From an uncultured Draconibacterium sp. (GTDB lineage Bacteria; Bacteroidota; Bacteroidia; Bacteroidales; Prolixibacteraceae), in contig NZ_OY781981.1 of assembly GCF_963677565.1 (NCBI RefSeq), forward strand, positions 2,343,001 through 2,407,000: a DNA stretch of 64,000 nucleotides, written 5' to 3'. The position numbers and the translations under genes are program-made. The notes under the pieces are model-generated. The model saw nothing but the letters and a program-made list of their open reading frames with translations. It searched no databases and had not been told where the DNA came from. This document shows, one piece after another, positions 25,525 through 33,941 of the stretch (position 1 is its first letter; every line of letters starts with the position of its first letter).

Positions 25525-27540
25525 TTATGCCAATAATTCTTTTACCTGGTTGTATACATTTTCGCCTGTATAGCCAAGTTTGTTATCTAATACTCCGGCA
25601 GGAGCTGAGAATCCGAATGATCCGAGGCCAAATACTTTCCCGTCCATTCCAACAAGTCCTTCCAGTGTTACAGGTAATCCGGCAGTTAAACCGAATTTTG
25701 CAATTCCTGCAGGAAGAACTTCTTTTTGGTATTCGGCACTTTGAGTGCGGAACAAACCTTCAGAAGGAACAGAAACGATACGGCTCTTAACACCCTCTTT
25801 TGCCAATAACTCAGCACCGGCAACTAACGTACTAACTTCTGATCCACTTGCCAAAAGAATTACATCAGGAGTACCTTCACAATCCTGAAGAATGTAAGCA
25901 CCTTTTGTAGCTCCCTGAGCAGTTTCGTATGTTGTTACGTTTTTAATTCCCTGGCGAGAAAGAATAAGTGCAGTTGGAGTATCGGTATTTTCCATAGCCA
26001 TTTTCCATGCAACGGTAGTTTCGTTACCATCGGCAGGACGAAGTACCAACATTGAGTTTTTGTGGCTGTGGTTTTGTAATTTCTCCATTAAACGAATTTG
26101 CGCTTCCTGCTCAACCGGCTGGTGCGTTGGTCCGTCTTCTCCTACACGGAATGCATCGTGTGTCCAGATGTATTTAACCGGAAGCTCTTGCAACGCTGCA
26201 ATACGGGCTGCTGGTTTCATATAATCGCTGAATACGAAGAAAGTACCACATGCCGGAATAACACCACCGTGTAATGCCATACCGTTCATGATTGCTGCCA
26301 TTGTTAATTCGCAAACACCTGCTTGCAGGAATTGTCCGCTAAAATCACCTTTTTTAAATGATGTTGTATTTTTTAGGAAACCATCAGTTTTGTCCGAGTT
26401 TGAAAGGTCGGCAGATGAAACCACCATGTTTTCAACCTCGTTAGCAAATACCGAAAGAACAGCTGCAGAAGCACCACGTGTTGCGATACCTGCTTTTTGT
26501 TCGATTTTGCTGTAATCGATTTTCGGAACTTCGTTTGAGAAGAATGCTTTTAGTTTTGCTGCTAATTCAGGATTTGCAGCTTCCCATTTTTCTTGCTCAG
26601 CTTTTTTCGCTGCTGCAGCTTCAATTAACGCTGCTTTGCGTTTTTCGTAGTATTCTTTTACATCATCGAAAATTACGAATGGGTTTTCAGGATCTCCACC
26701 CAAATTCTCGATTGTTTTTGCGAATGATGCACCTGCGCCAGATAATGGCTGACCGTGAGTAGAACACTGACGTTCGAAATTAGCACCATCTTCAGTAATG
26801 GCACCTTTACCCATAATTGTTTTTCCGATAATCAGGGTAGGTTTTTCTGTTTCGGTTTGTGCATCTTTTAATGCTTTGCGAATTGCCTCAGCATCGTTAC
26901 CTGCGATTGTTACAACGTTCCAACCCCAGGCTTTATATTTCATTTCAGTATCTTCAGTTGTTACCTCGTCGGTTTCTGTAGATAACTGAATATCGTTTGA
27001 ATCGTAGAACATGATCAGGTTACTCAATCCCAGGTGACCTGCAATACGACCGGCACCCTGTGAGATTTCTTCCTGGATTCCACCGTCTGAGATGAAAGCA
27101 TAAGTTTTATGCGCCATCCACTCGCCAAAACGAGCTACTAAAAAGCGCTCGGCAATAGCTGCACCAACTGCCATAACGTGTCCCTGACCAAGAGGACCTG
27201 AGGTGTTTTCAACACCACGCTCAACATCCACTTCTGGGTGACCTGGTGTTACGCTTCCCCACTGACGGAAATTAGCAACGTCTTCCATGCTGTAAAATCC
27301 TGCCAATGATAAAATTCCATAAAGCATTGGAGACATGTGACCCGGATCAAGGAAAAAGCGATCGCGGTTTGCCCATGTCATGTCTGATGGATCGTAATTC
27401 AGGAATTCAGAATAAAGAATGTTGACAAAATCTGCTCCCCCCATTGCTCCTCCGGGGTGGCCTGATTTTGCTTTTTCAACCATAGCTGCAGCCAGAATTC
27501 GAACATTATCAGCTGCTTTAACTTCAATACTTTTGCTCAT
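25525..27540 (-). CDS. tkt: Transketolase
   Basis: Thiamine diphosphate-dependent transfer of two-carbon units between sugar phosphates in the non-oxidative pentose phosphate pathway. The 671-residue protein spans the complete family. It has the N-terminal TPP domain (KSGHPGGAMGGADF, GPLGQGHVMAVGAAIAE, FISDGGIQEEISQGAGR), the middle domain (GVCELTMAAIMNGMALHGG, THDAFRVGEDGPTHQPVEQ) and the C-terminal domain. The segment SDGGIQEEISQ replaces the commoner GDGCLMEGIS, but the Mg/TPP-binding layout is retained. It is monocistronic, with terminators on both sides. A plausible -7 element lies 44 bases upstream of the ATG. Confidence 0.95.
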   Translation of the reverse strand: MSKSIEVKAADNVRILAAAMVEKAKSGHPGGAMGGADFVNILYSEFLNYDPSDMTWANRDRFFLDPGHMSPMLYGILSLAGFYSMEDVANFRQWGSVTPGHPEVDVERGVENTSGPLGQGHVMAVGAAIAERFLVARFGEWMAHKTYAFISDGGIQEEISQGAGRIAGHLGLSNLIMFYDSNDIQLSTETDEVTTEDTEMKYKAWGWNVVTIAGNDAEAIRKALKDAQTETEKPTLIIGKTIMGKGAITEDGANFERQCSTHGQPLSGAGASFAKTIENLGGDPENPFVIFDDVKEYYEKRKAALIEAAAAKKAEQEKWEAANPELAAKLKAFFSNEVPKIDYSKIEQKAGIATRGASAAVLSVFANEVENMVVSSADLSNSDKTDGFLKNTTSFKKGDFSGQFLQAGVCELTMAAIMNGMALHGGVIPACGTFFVFSDYMKPAARIAALQELPVKYIWTHDAFRVGEDGPTHQPVEQEAQIRLMEKLQNHSHKNSMLVLRPADGNETTVAWKMAMENTDTPTALILSRQGIKNVTTYETAQGATKGAYILQDCEGTPDVILLASGSEVSTLVAGAELLAKEGVKSRIVSVPSEGLFRTQSAEYQKEVLPAGIAKFGLTAGLPVTLEGLVGMDGKVFGLGSFGFSAPAGVLDNKLGYTGENVYNQVKELLA

Positions 27541-27583
27541 TTTTGTAATTTTAATTCAATTTACTTAGGCAGGACAGGAGTGC

Positions 27584-27591
27584 CAAAAATA
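27584..27591 (-). promoter_or_regulatory. -7 promoter element (TATTTTTG on the minus strand) for transketolase
   Basis: CAAAAATA on the plus strand reads TATTTTTG on the minus strand, matching TAnnTTTG. No clear -33 TTG is seen. Confidence 0.45.
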
Positions 27592-27672
27592 GTAAAAAAG
27601 AAAGACTTAGTAAGGGAGCTAACCTGTTATTAATGATAATTTAGCACTAAATCGTATACCGGTATAAACCAA

Positions 27673-27710
27673 CAAAAAAGGAGAATAAGATTTAAAATCT
27701 TATTCTCCTT
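27673..27710 (-). terminator. Intrinsic terminator after the SerA-type gene
   Basis: A nearly perfect palindrome with 16-bp arms (27678-27693 and 27695-27710) is followed on the minus strand by T residues (plus-strand A tract at 27673-27679). It is one of the strongest terminators in the window, and T residues on the plus side may make it bidirectional. Confidence 0.9.
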
Positions 27711-27744
27711 TTATTATTGTTTTTATGTAAAAACTCTCTTTTTA

Positions 27745-28917
27745 TCAGGCATTAATGATGCGAACCATAAATATTCCATCAATAGCCATAAGTTTATCTT
27801 TTACACTTTCGTCAATCTTATCTGTGTCAACATCGATAATGTTGTAAGCAATATCATCGCGTTTTTTATTTAGCATGTTGTCAATGTTCAAATGTTCGGC
27901 GGCCAGTACTGTTGATATCTGGCTTACCATATTTGGTACATTGCGGTTGCCAATCAAAATGCGGCTTCCTCCGTTTCTTTCCAGTTCTGCTGCAGGGAAA
28001 TTCACAGAGTTTTTGATATTTCCGTTTTCAAGATAATCGCGCATTTGTTCAACAGCCATAATCGCACAGTTGGTTTCCGATTCTTTTGTAGAAGCACCCA
28101 GGTGAGGAATAGAAATTACATTATCCATCTTCAGGCATTCTTCGTCAGGGAAATCGGTAATATACTTTGCTACTTTTCCTGAAGCAATTGCATCTTTCAA
28201 ATCCGCATGATCTACCAAACCACCACGGGCAAAGTTCAGTATTTTTACGCCATCTTTCATCATGGCAAATTTGTCTTTATTGATGTAGCCTTTTGTATCA
28301 GGAAGCAGTGGAATGTTAATTGTAATAAAATCGGCTTGCTGCAACAATACCTGAATTCCTTCAACAACCTGCACTTCGCGACTAAGTTTCAGTGCGTGTT
28401 TTACCGACATGTACGGATCGTATCCGATTACATTCATGCGTAATGCCGATGCAGCATTTGCTGCCAGAACGCCAATGGCACCAAGTCCGATAACGGCCAG
28501 CGTTTTTCCTTTAATTTCTTCTCCGGCAAAGTTCTTTTTGCCTTGCTCAACTAATGAACCAACTTTATCGCCCTCGCCAATTAAAGTTTTTGCCCAGTTT
28601 GCGGCGCCAATGTAATCGCGCGAAGCCATTAACATTCCTGCAATAACAGCTTCTTTTACACCATTTGCATTTGCTCCGGGTGTGTTAAATACCACAATTC
28701 CCTTTTCGGTACATTTATCGATAGGGATATTGTTTACTCCCGCTCCGGCTCTGGCAACAGCTTTTAGCGTCGATGGTAATTCCATTTCGTGCATTTTAAA
28801 ACTGCGCAAAACGATTGCATCCGGATTTGGAAGCTCGCTTGCGATCTCATAATTGTCAAGCGGAAAAAGTTTTAGACCATCTGGGTCTATCTTATTCAGA
28901 GTTTGAATTTTAAACAT
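27745..28917 (-). CDS. serA: D-3-phosphoglycerate dehydrogenase-type 2-hydroxyacid dehydrogenase
   Basis: NAD-dependent oxidation of 3-phosphoglycerate, the first step of serine synthesis. The 390-residue protein has the D-isomer-specific 2-hydroxyacid dehydrogenase fold. VARAGAGVNNIPID is at about 70-83, the Rossmann motif AVIGLGAIGVLAANAA near 141-156, and the catalytic Arg, Glu and His lie in NFARGGLVD, DFPDEECL and IPHLGAST. A C-terminal ACT-like segment (about 320-390) follows, as in serine-pathway enzymes. serC, the usual neighbour in this phylum, is not adjacent. The ACT tail favours SerA over other hydroxyacid dehydrogenases. Confidence 0.9.
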   Translation of the reverse strand: MFKIQTLNKIDPDGLKLFPLDNYEIASELPNPDAIVLRSFKMHEMELPSTLKAVARAGAGVNNIPIDKCTEKGIVVFNTPGANANGVKEAVIAGMLMASRDYIGAANWAKTLIGEGDKVGSLVEQGKKNFAGEEIKGKTLAVIGLGAIGVLAANAASALRMNVIGYDPYMSVKHALKLSREVQVVEGIQVLLQQADFITINIPLLPDTKGYINKDKFAMMKDGVKILNFARGGLVDHADLKDAIASGKVAKYITDFPDEECLKMDNVISIPHLGASTKESETNCAIMAVEQMRDYLENGNIKNSVNFPAAELERNGGSRILIGNRNVPNMVSQISTVLAAEHLNIDNMLNKKRDDIAYNIIDVDTDKIDESVKDKLMAIDGIFMVRIINA

Positions 28918-29092
28918 GAAGCTTTTTTTTAAGTAATAATCTCTGTAGCTGAAAAGATAACCAAGATCGCATGAAATTGGATATCATTTGTTTTAGTGAC
29001 AAATATCAGGAATATATCTATAAATCATAAGCTGTTTGCAGGATTAGTTTTCAATATGAAATTAACATTAATGGAAAAGGAGAGAAAAAGAC

Positions 29093-29121
29093 AAAAAAAA
29101 GCCAGACTCTCCAGTCTGGCT
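29093..29121 (-). terminator. Second of two tandem terminators between crp-type gene and serA
   Basis: GCCAGACT at 29101-29108 pairs with AGTCTGGC at 29113-29120 around CTCC. On the minus strand it runs into eight T residues (plus-strand A at 29093-29100). The 330-base interval 28918-29247 otherwise shows no gene. Confidence 0.85.
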
Positions 29122-29208
29122 CATCAACCTTCAACTACTAACCGATTTTATAACCCAAAAAATTATGAAACAATAGTTATGAACTATGTTGTCTTAGATT
29201 TATGACAC

Positions 29209-29237
29209 AAAAAAAGGAATAGACTGCCTCTCAGTCT
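29209..29237 (-). terminator. First terminator after the Crp/Fnr-family gene
   Basis: AGACTG at 29221-29226 pairs with CAGTCT at 29232-29237. On the minus strand the hairpin is followed by ATTCC and seven T residues. It lies just after the regulator's stop codon. Confidence 0.75.
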
Positions 29238-29247
29238 GTAATTTAGG

Positions 29248-29877
29248 TCACAAAAGGCCGGAAAAATCAATAAAATTTCTGGAAAGCGAAACTTTTCCTT
29301 CTTTTTCAAGCTTTTTCAAGAGGCGCGAAATCACTTCGCGTGAAGAATTTAGTTGAAGAGCCAAATCCTGGTGTGTGCCGGAAAAGGTTTTTACGCCCGA
29401 TTTTTTATGCCGATCTAAAAAATATTTAACCAGTCGTTCGTCGAGCTTTAAAAATGCCACGGCATCGAGTGTATTTATTAATTCCCGAAACCTGTTCTGA
29501 AAAGTTTGCATGACGTATTGTTTCCACAACGGATATTTTGAAGTCCAGGTGTCGAGCATTTCCACGGGAATAAGTAAAACCTCGGTTTCAATTTCGGCAA
29601 CCGCATTCACTTCGCTTATTTGTCGTGCCATACAACAGGTTAACGACATGGCGCAAACCTCGTCGGCCTGAAGGTAATAAAGCAATAGTTCGTTACCTGC
29701 TTCGCTGGTTCGCGAAACCCGAATCAAACCTTTTAGCACCATTGGAAAGCTCGAGATAAACTGGCCTTCGCGAATTAACGTTTCGTGTTGTGCAAACTTT
29801 TTTCTTACGGCAACCTGCAGAATTTCTTCCTGCAATTCAGGTTCAAGAAAATTGTATCGTGTATAAAAATCTTCCAT
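29248..29877 (-). CDS. Crp/Fnr-family transcriptional regulator
   Basis: The 209-residue protein has an N-terminal cyclic-nucleotide-binding-type beta roll (about 15-125) and a C-terminal winged helix-turn-helix (about 150-205; GTHQDLALQLNSSREVISRL, where SSREVISR is the recognition helix). The beta roll carries a cysteine cluster (Cys75, Cys81 and Cys82 in EVCAMSLTCCM) and lacks the Arg-Ser phosphate-binding cassette of true CRP, so cAMP is unlikely to be the ligand. The cluster could sense redox, metal or sulfur species, but this is inference. Two tandem terminators follow, so it is monocistronic. Confidence 0.9.
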   Translation of the reverse strand: MEDFYTRYNFLEPELQEEILQVAVRKKFAQHETLIREGQFISSFPMVLKGLIRVSRTSEAGNELLLYYLQADEVCAMSLTCCMARQISEVNAVAEIETEVLLIPVEMLDTWTSKYPLWKQYVMQTFQNRFRELINTLDAVAFLKLDERLVKYFLDRHKKSGVKTFSGTHQDLALQLNSSREVISRLLKKLEKEGKVSLSRNFIDFSGLL

Positions 29878-30010
29878 GTTAGTAGTTCAATTTCAGCAAA
29901 TTTAATGTTGTGTCTCATATCTGCAAAAAAAATCAAAGAAATACGGTAACTGTGTAAAATTATCTAATTGAAATGGTTATGTAATTTCATTGAAGCAAAA
30001 GGGTAGAAAC

Positions 30011-30041
30011 AAAAAAAGATTCCAAATAAATAAGGAATCTT
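30011..30041 (-). terminator. Intrinsic terminator after dnaJ
   Basis: AAGATTCC at 30016-30023 pairs with GGAATCTT at 30034-30041; on the minus strand a T-tract follows (plus-strand A at 30011-30017). It lies 26 bases after the dnaJ stop. Confidence 0.85.
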
Positions 30042-30067
30042 CTTTCAAATATCGTTTTCAAAATCTA

Positions 30068-31234
30068 CTATTCAAACATATCTTTCATTTTCTGAAAGAA
30101 TGACCTCTCAGAATCTGATGGTCCGCCCTGGAAACCCGGTGAGTTCTGAAGTTTCTCGAGTGCTCGTTTTTCTTCGTTGCTCAGTTTTTTTGGTATCCAT
30201 ACATGAACACGTACCAACAAATCGCCGCGGCCATATCCGTTTACATCCGGTACGCCTTTTCCTCTCAGGCGCAGAATTTTTTCGGGCTGTGTACCTGCGT
30301 CGATTTTTACCTTCACCTTTCCGTCAACGGTTGGAATTTCGGCAGTGGTTCCGAGTGTAATATCAGGGAACGATAAGAACAGGTTGTATATCAGGTTATT
30401 TCCGTCACGAACCAATTCCTGGTTGTCTTCTTCGGTGATAACAACAAGCAGATCGCCATTTATTCCGCCACGTCGGCCAGTGTTTCCTTTTCCCGAAACA
30501 TTAAGTTGCATTCCTTCGCCAACACCTGCCGGAATTTTAATATTGATAATTTCTTCCTCGCGCACTACTCCCTCTCCTGCACAGTGGTTACACTTATCGG
30601 TGATCATTTTTCCTTCACCCTGACAAGTTGGACAAGCCGAAGTTGTTTGCATTTGTCCCAGCAAAGTATTCTGAACACGTGTTACCTGGCCTGCACCACC
30701 ACATGTTCCACATGTAGAGTACGACGAACCGTTTTTGGCTCCGGTTCCGCTACAATGCTGACAGGCAACGTATTTTTTCACCTTAATTTTTTTCTCAACA
30801 CCGTTAACAATTTCTTTCAGATTGAGCTTTACTTTTACGCGTAAATCCGAACCACGGCTAACCCGGCGGCCGCCTCTGCTGCGACCTCCGCCACCGCTAA
30901 AGCCTCCGAAACCGCCAAAATGTCCGCCAAAAATATCGCCAAAAGCCGAGAAGATATCTTCGATGTCGGAAAAACCTCCGCCACTAAAACCTCCGCCTCC
31001 GGCAGCACCGCTCATGCCGGCATGACCAAACTGATCGTATCGTTGTTTTTTCTCGGGATTACTAAGTACTTCGTATGCTTCAGCTGCCTCTTTAAATTTT
31101 TCTTCCGCTTCTTTATCGTCCGGGTTTTTATCCGGGTGATATTTAATTGCCTTTTTACGGTATGCTTTTTTTATTTCCTCGGCAGATGCACTTTTGCCAA
31201 CTTCCAATACTTCGTAATAATCTCTTTTTGCCAT
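30068..31234 (-). CDS. dnaJ: Chaperone protein DnaJ
   Basis: Type I Hsp40 co-chaperone that delivers clients to DnaK and stimulates its ATPase. The 388-residue protein has the J domain (about 1-70, with the HPD tripeptide in KYHPDKNPDD), a Gly/Phe-rich linker (about 75-125), four CxxCxGxG zinc modules (CQHCSGTG, CGTCGGAG, CPTCQGEG, CNHCAGEG), the substrate-binding beta domain and a C-terminal dimerisation segment. It lies 18 bases downstream of grpE on the same strand. dnaK is not in the window. Confidence 0.98.
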   Translation of the reverse strand: MAKRDYYEVLEVGKSASAEEIKKAYRKKAIKYHPDKNPDDKEAEEKFKEAAEAYEVLSNPEKKQRYDQFGHAGMSGAAGGGGFSGGGFSDIEDIFSAFGDIFGGHFGGFGGFSGGGGRSRGGRRVSRGSDLRVKVKLNLKEIVNGVEKKIKVKKYVACQHCSGTGAKNGSSYSTCGTCGGAGQVTRVQNTLLGQMQTTSACPTCQGEGKMITDKCNHCAGEGVVREEEIINIKIPAGVGEGMQLNVSGKGNTGRRGGINGDLLVVITEEDNQELVRDGNNLIYNLFLSFPDITLGTTAEIPTVDGKVKVKIDAGTQPEKILRLRGKGVPDVNGYGRGDLLVRVHVWIPKKLSNEEKRALEKLQNSPGFQGGPSDSERSFFQKMKDMFE

Positions 31235-31252
31235 TGTTTTTCCTTTGAATAA

Positions 31253-31843
31253 TTATTCTCCGATTACTACTTTGGCAAACCGGATTACCTTTTCGTTTAA
31301 GCAATAACCTTTCTGAACAACGTCAACCACTTTGCCTTTCAACTCCTCGCTTGGTGCAGGAATTTTTGTTATGGCCTCGTGCAGATCAACATCAAAAGCT
31401 TCATTCTGAGCCTCTATCTCTTTTACGTTATTCTGTTTTAGAAATTCCTGAAACTTCTTGTATATCAATTCTGTTCCGTGTTTTCCCGGGTCTTCGTCCG
31501 ACAGGTCTTTCATCGAGTCAATTGCACGCTCAAAGTCATCGATAACCGGCAGTATGTTAATAAGAACGGTTTCTCCCCCCGCTTTTATCAAGTCTGCCTT
31601 TTCTTTCATTGTTCTTCTTCTGAAGTTATCAAATTCGGCCTGCAAGCGTAAGTGTTTGTCCTGAACTTCCTGAAGCTTTTGTCCAAGTTCTTCCAGCTGT
31701 TCTTCCTTTTTATCTTTTTTCGATTTTTTCTTTTTACCCTTTTTGTCCTCAACTTCTTGCTCCTGCTTATTCGCAGTTTCTTCTGCATCCTGGGCTTTAT
31801 CTTTTACTTCTTCTGTTTCCTGATTTACTTTTTCTTCTGCCAT
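31253..31843 (-). CDS. grpE: Nucleotide exchange factor GrpE
   Basis: GrpE releases ADP from DnaK. The 196-residue protein has a highly charged N-terminal tail (about 1-50, rich in Glu and Lys), a long coiled-coil dimerisation helix (about 45-100; RLQAEFDNFRRRT is the family block) and the C-terminal beta domain ending in VRFAKVVIG-like sequence (GYCLNEKVIRFAKVVIGE). It is the first gene of a grpE-dnaJ heat-shock operon. The promoter at 31922 has an 18-bp inverted repeat across its upstream half, which may be an operator. Confidence 0.97.
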   Translation of the reverse strand: MAEEKVNQETEEVKDKAQDAEETANKQEQEVEDKKGKKKKSKKDKKEEQLEELGQKLQEVQDKHLRLQAEFDNFRRRTMKEKADLIKAGGETVLINILPVIDDFERAIDSMKDLSDEDPGKHGTELIYKKFQEFLKQNNVKEIEAQNEAFDVDLHEAITKIPAPSEELKGKVVDVVQKGYCLNEKVIRFAKVVIGE

Positions 31844-31921
31844 TTTACCTTAATTTTCAGTTTAAATAATTAACTGCTAGCTCTTTTTGTGCTACGCTGA
31901 CATAGCAAAAATTTTGCCATG

Positions 31922-31955
31922 CAAATATAAACGACAAATTGGCACCCGAAATCAA
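31922..31955 (-). promoter_or_regulatory. grpE-dnaJ promoter (TTG-N23-TATATTTG, minus strand)
   Basis: CAAATATA at 31922-31929 on the plus strand reads TATATTTG on the minus strand, a good -7 match. CAA at 31953-31955 gives a TTG 23 bases upstream. The leader before the grpE ATG would be about 70 bases. Confidence 0.6.
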
Positions 31956-31972
31956 TTTCGAGTGCCAATTTG
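31935..31972. promoter_or_regulatory. 18-bp inverted repeat upstream of grpE, CIRCE-like core
   Basis: Arms at 31935-31952 and 31955-31972 are complementary except for one G-T pair, with a two-base loop. The inner sequence contains TTGGCACCC and GAGTGCCAA, which recall the CIRCE heat-shock operator (TTAGCACTC-N9-GAGTGCTAA) but with a 12-base spacer. It covers the -33 side of the grpE promoter. It could equally be a terminator for the tlpA-type gene that ends at 32003, though no strong T-tract follows. Confidence 0.6.
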
Positions 31973-32002
31973 AACGATTTATACTATTTTTAAACTAGTG
32001 TA

Positions 32003-32524
32003 TTAAAGCTCTTCTCTGAGATTTTTCTGCAACGCAGCGTCGAGTGCCGGGCCGCGTAACTTTTTAGCAATAATAATTCCGTTTTCATCAATAAGATAAT
32101 TGTCGGGAATACCACGAACCTGGTAGATCATACGGAATTTTGAGTTCCATTTCTGGAAATCGCAAATGTGATTTGGCCATTCTAAACCGTCTTGTTCAAT
32201 GGCTGCTTTCCATCTGTCGGCCGAATCGTCGAGCGACACTCCAAAAACCGTAAAACCTTTGCCATTGGTAAATTTGACATCTTTATATTTTTTGTAGTTA
32301 GCAACAACATTTGGATTCTCGCGGCGGCAGGGGCCACACCAGGCTGCCCAAAAATCGATTAATACAACTTTGCCTTGTAAATCTGATAATTTGATAGTTT
32401 CACCATTCGGACCTTTACCAATAAGTTCAGGTGCTTTGTTGCCGATATTCAGACCGAGTTCCTGAGCATTAATAAAAGTTGTGCCCATAAAAATGATCGT
32501 TGCCAGTAAAATAAATTTTTTCAT
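32003..32524 (-). CDS. TlpA/ResA-family periplasmic thioredoxin-like protein
   Basis: The 173-residue protein has a signal peptide (residues 1-20, cleavage INA/QE) and a thioredoxin fold with the redox motif WCGPC (Cys63 and Cys66) in FWAAWCGPCRRENP. The AhpC/TSA-type insertion follows, with the cis-proline loop in VRGIPDNYLIDENG. Such proteins keep thiols reduced in the cell envelope or act in cytochrome c maturation. It is monocistronic as far as can be seen: murA upstream is 88 bases away and grpE downstream has its own promoter. The specific client is unknown. Confidence 0.92.
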   Translation of the reverse strand: MKKFILLATIIFMGTTFINAQELGLNIGNKAPELIGKGPNGETIKLSDLQGKVVLIDFWAAWCGPCRRENPNVVANYKKYKDVKFTNGKGFTVFGVSLDDSADRWKAAIEQDGLEWPNHICDFQKWNSKFRMIYQVRGIPDNYLIDENGIIIAKKLRGPALDAALQKNLREEL

Positions 32525-32612
32525 CTTTTTTGCGTATTGTTATTTCTAAAAAGTTCAAATATAGAATTTTATGTAGTAACACAAAGCTCGAAATAATGTT
32601 TTAACATCGCGT

Positions 32613-33917
32613 TTACAATCTTGATATGCGAGCTCCGAGCGCATTCAAACGGCCATCAATATTTTCGTAACCACGGTCGATTTGCTCGATGTTGTTAATT
32701 GTACTCGTTCCTTTTGCCGACATAGCCGCAATTAACAGTGCAATACCTGCACGAATATCGGGCGATACCATTTTTGTGGCGCGTAATGCATGTTTTCTAT
32801 CCAATCCGATAACTGTTGCACGGTGCGGGTCGCAAAGAATAATTTGCGCTCCCATATCAATAAGCTTATCGACAAAGAATAAACGGCTTTCAAACATTTT
32901 CTGATGGATAAGAACACTTCCTTTCGCTTGTGTAGCAACAACCAGGAAAACACTTAATAAATCGGGCGTGAGTCCCGGCCAAGGTGCATCGGCGATGGTC
33001 ATTATTGAGCCGTCGATATATGAGTCGATTTCGTAATGTTCGGTATCTTTTACGAGTAGGTCGTCGCCGGCCTGTTCCACAACTATTCCAAGTCTTCTGA
33101 ACGACTCCGGAATAATGCCAAGATGTTCAATGCCCACATTTTTAATGGTGATTTCCGAAGCTGTCATCGCGGCTAAACCAATAAAACTGCCCACTTCAAT
33201 CATGTCTGGCAGAATCCGGTGTTTGCATCCTTTTAGTGAAGAAACACCTTCAATACGGAGCAGGTTTGAGCCGATGCCTTCAATTTTTGCTCCCATAGCC
33301 ACCAGCATTTTACAAAGTTGTTGCAGGTAGGGTTCGCAGGCCGCGTTGTAGATGGTTGTGGTACCTTCTGCCAAAACGGCGGCCATTACAATATTGGCGG
33401 TTCCGGTAACCGAAGCCTCATCGAGTAGCATATAGGCACCGCTAAGTTTTTCCGCAGATACGGAAAACCACTTATTTTCACGATCGAACTCAAAACGGGC
33501 ACCGAGTTTTTGTAAGCCGATAAAGTGTGTATCAACCCTGCGCCGACCAATTTTATCGCCACCGGGCTGAGGAATGAATCCTTGTCCGAATCGCGCAAGC
33601 AGCGGGCCGATAATCATTATTGAACCGCGTAAAACAGCAGCTTGTTCAACGTATGCCGGACTTTTTAGATAATTTGTATCCACCTGCGAGGCATCGAAAC
33701 TGAAGTGGCCTTTCTTTAGTCGCTCAACTTTAACCCCAAGTCCCTTTAAGATTTCAATAAGTTTGAGTACATCGCGAATCTCAGGAATATTTTCTACAGT
33801 GGTTTTTTGTGCGGTTAACAAAGTGGCACAAATAATCTGGAGCGCCTCATTTTTAGCTCCCTGCGGCTCGAGTTCTCCTTTTAATTTATAACCACCTTCA
33901 ATTTTGAAAGTTGACAT
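32613..33917 (-). CDS. murA: UDP-N-acetylglucosamine 1-carboxyvinyltransferase MurA
   Basis: MurA transfers enolpyruvate from PEP to UDP-GlcNAc, the first committed step of peptidoglycan synthesis. The 434-residue protein has the two inside-out alpha/beta domains of the EPSP-synthase family, with AKNEALQIICATLLT at about 21-35 and a C-terminal DIRAGIALLIAAMSA. The active-site loop reads PGGDKIGRRRVD, placing Asp121 where the E. coli enzyme has the fosfomycin target Cys115. This Cys-to-Asp exchange is known in mycobacterial and chlamydial MurA and predicts intrinsic fosfomycin resistance. It lies 24 bases downstream of the DUF4290 gene and is probably co-transcribed. Confidence 0.96.
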   Translation of the reverse strand: MSTFKIEGGYKLKGELEPQGAKNEALQIICATLLTAQKTTVENIPEIRDVLKLIEILKGLGVKVERLKKGHFSFDASQVDTNYLKSPAYVEQAAVLRGSIMIIGPLLARFGQGFIPQPGGDKIGRRRVDTHFIGLQKLGARFEFDRENKWFSVSAEKLSGAYMLLDEASVTGTANIVMAAVLAEGTTTIYNAACEPYLQQLCKMLVAMGAKIEGIGSNLLRIEGVSSLKGCKHRILPDMIEVGSFIGLAAMTASEITIKNVGIEHLGIIPESFRRLGIVVEQAGDDLLVKDTEHYEIDSYIDGSIMTIADAPWPGLTPDLLSVFLVVATQAKGSVLIHQKMFESRLFFVDKLIDMGAQIILCDPHRATVIGLDRKHALRATKMVSPDIRAGIALLIAAMSAKGTSTINNIEQIDRGYENIDGRLNALGARISRL

Positions 33918-33941
33918 GGGGAAACAGTTATTGCGTATTAC

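Noticed and set aside
28996..29205. 69-codon plus-strand frame between the regulator and serA
   Set aside because: It spans a perfect terminator hairpin (29101-29120), and the predicted peptide is compositionally random.
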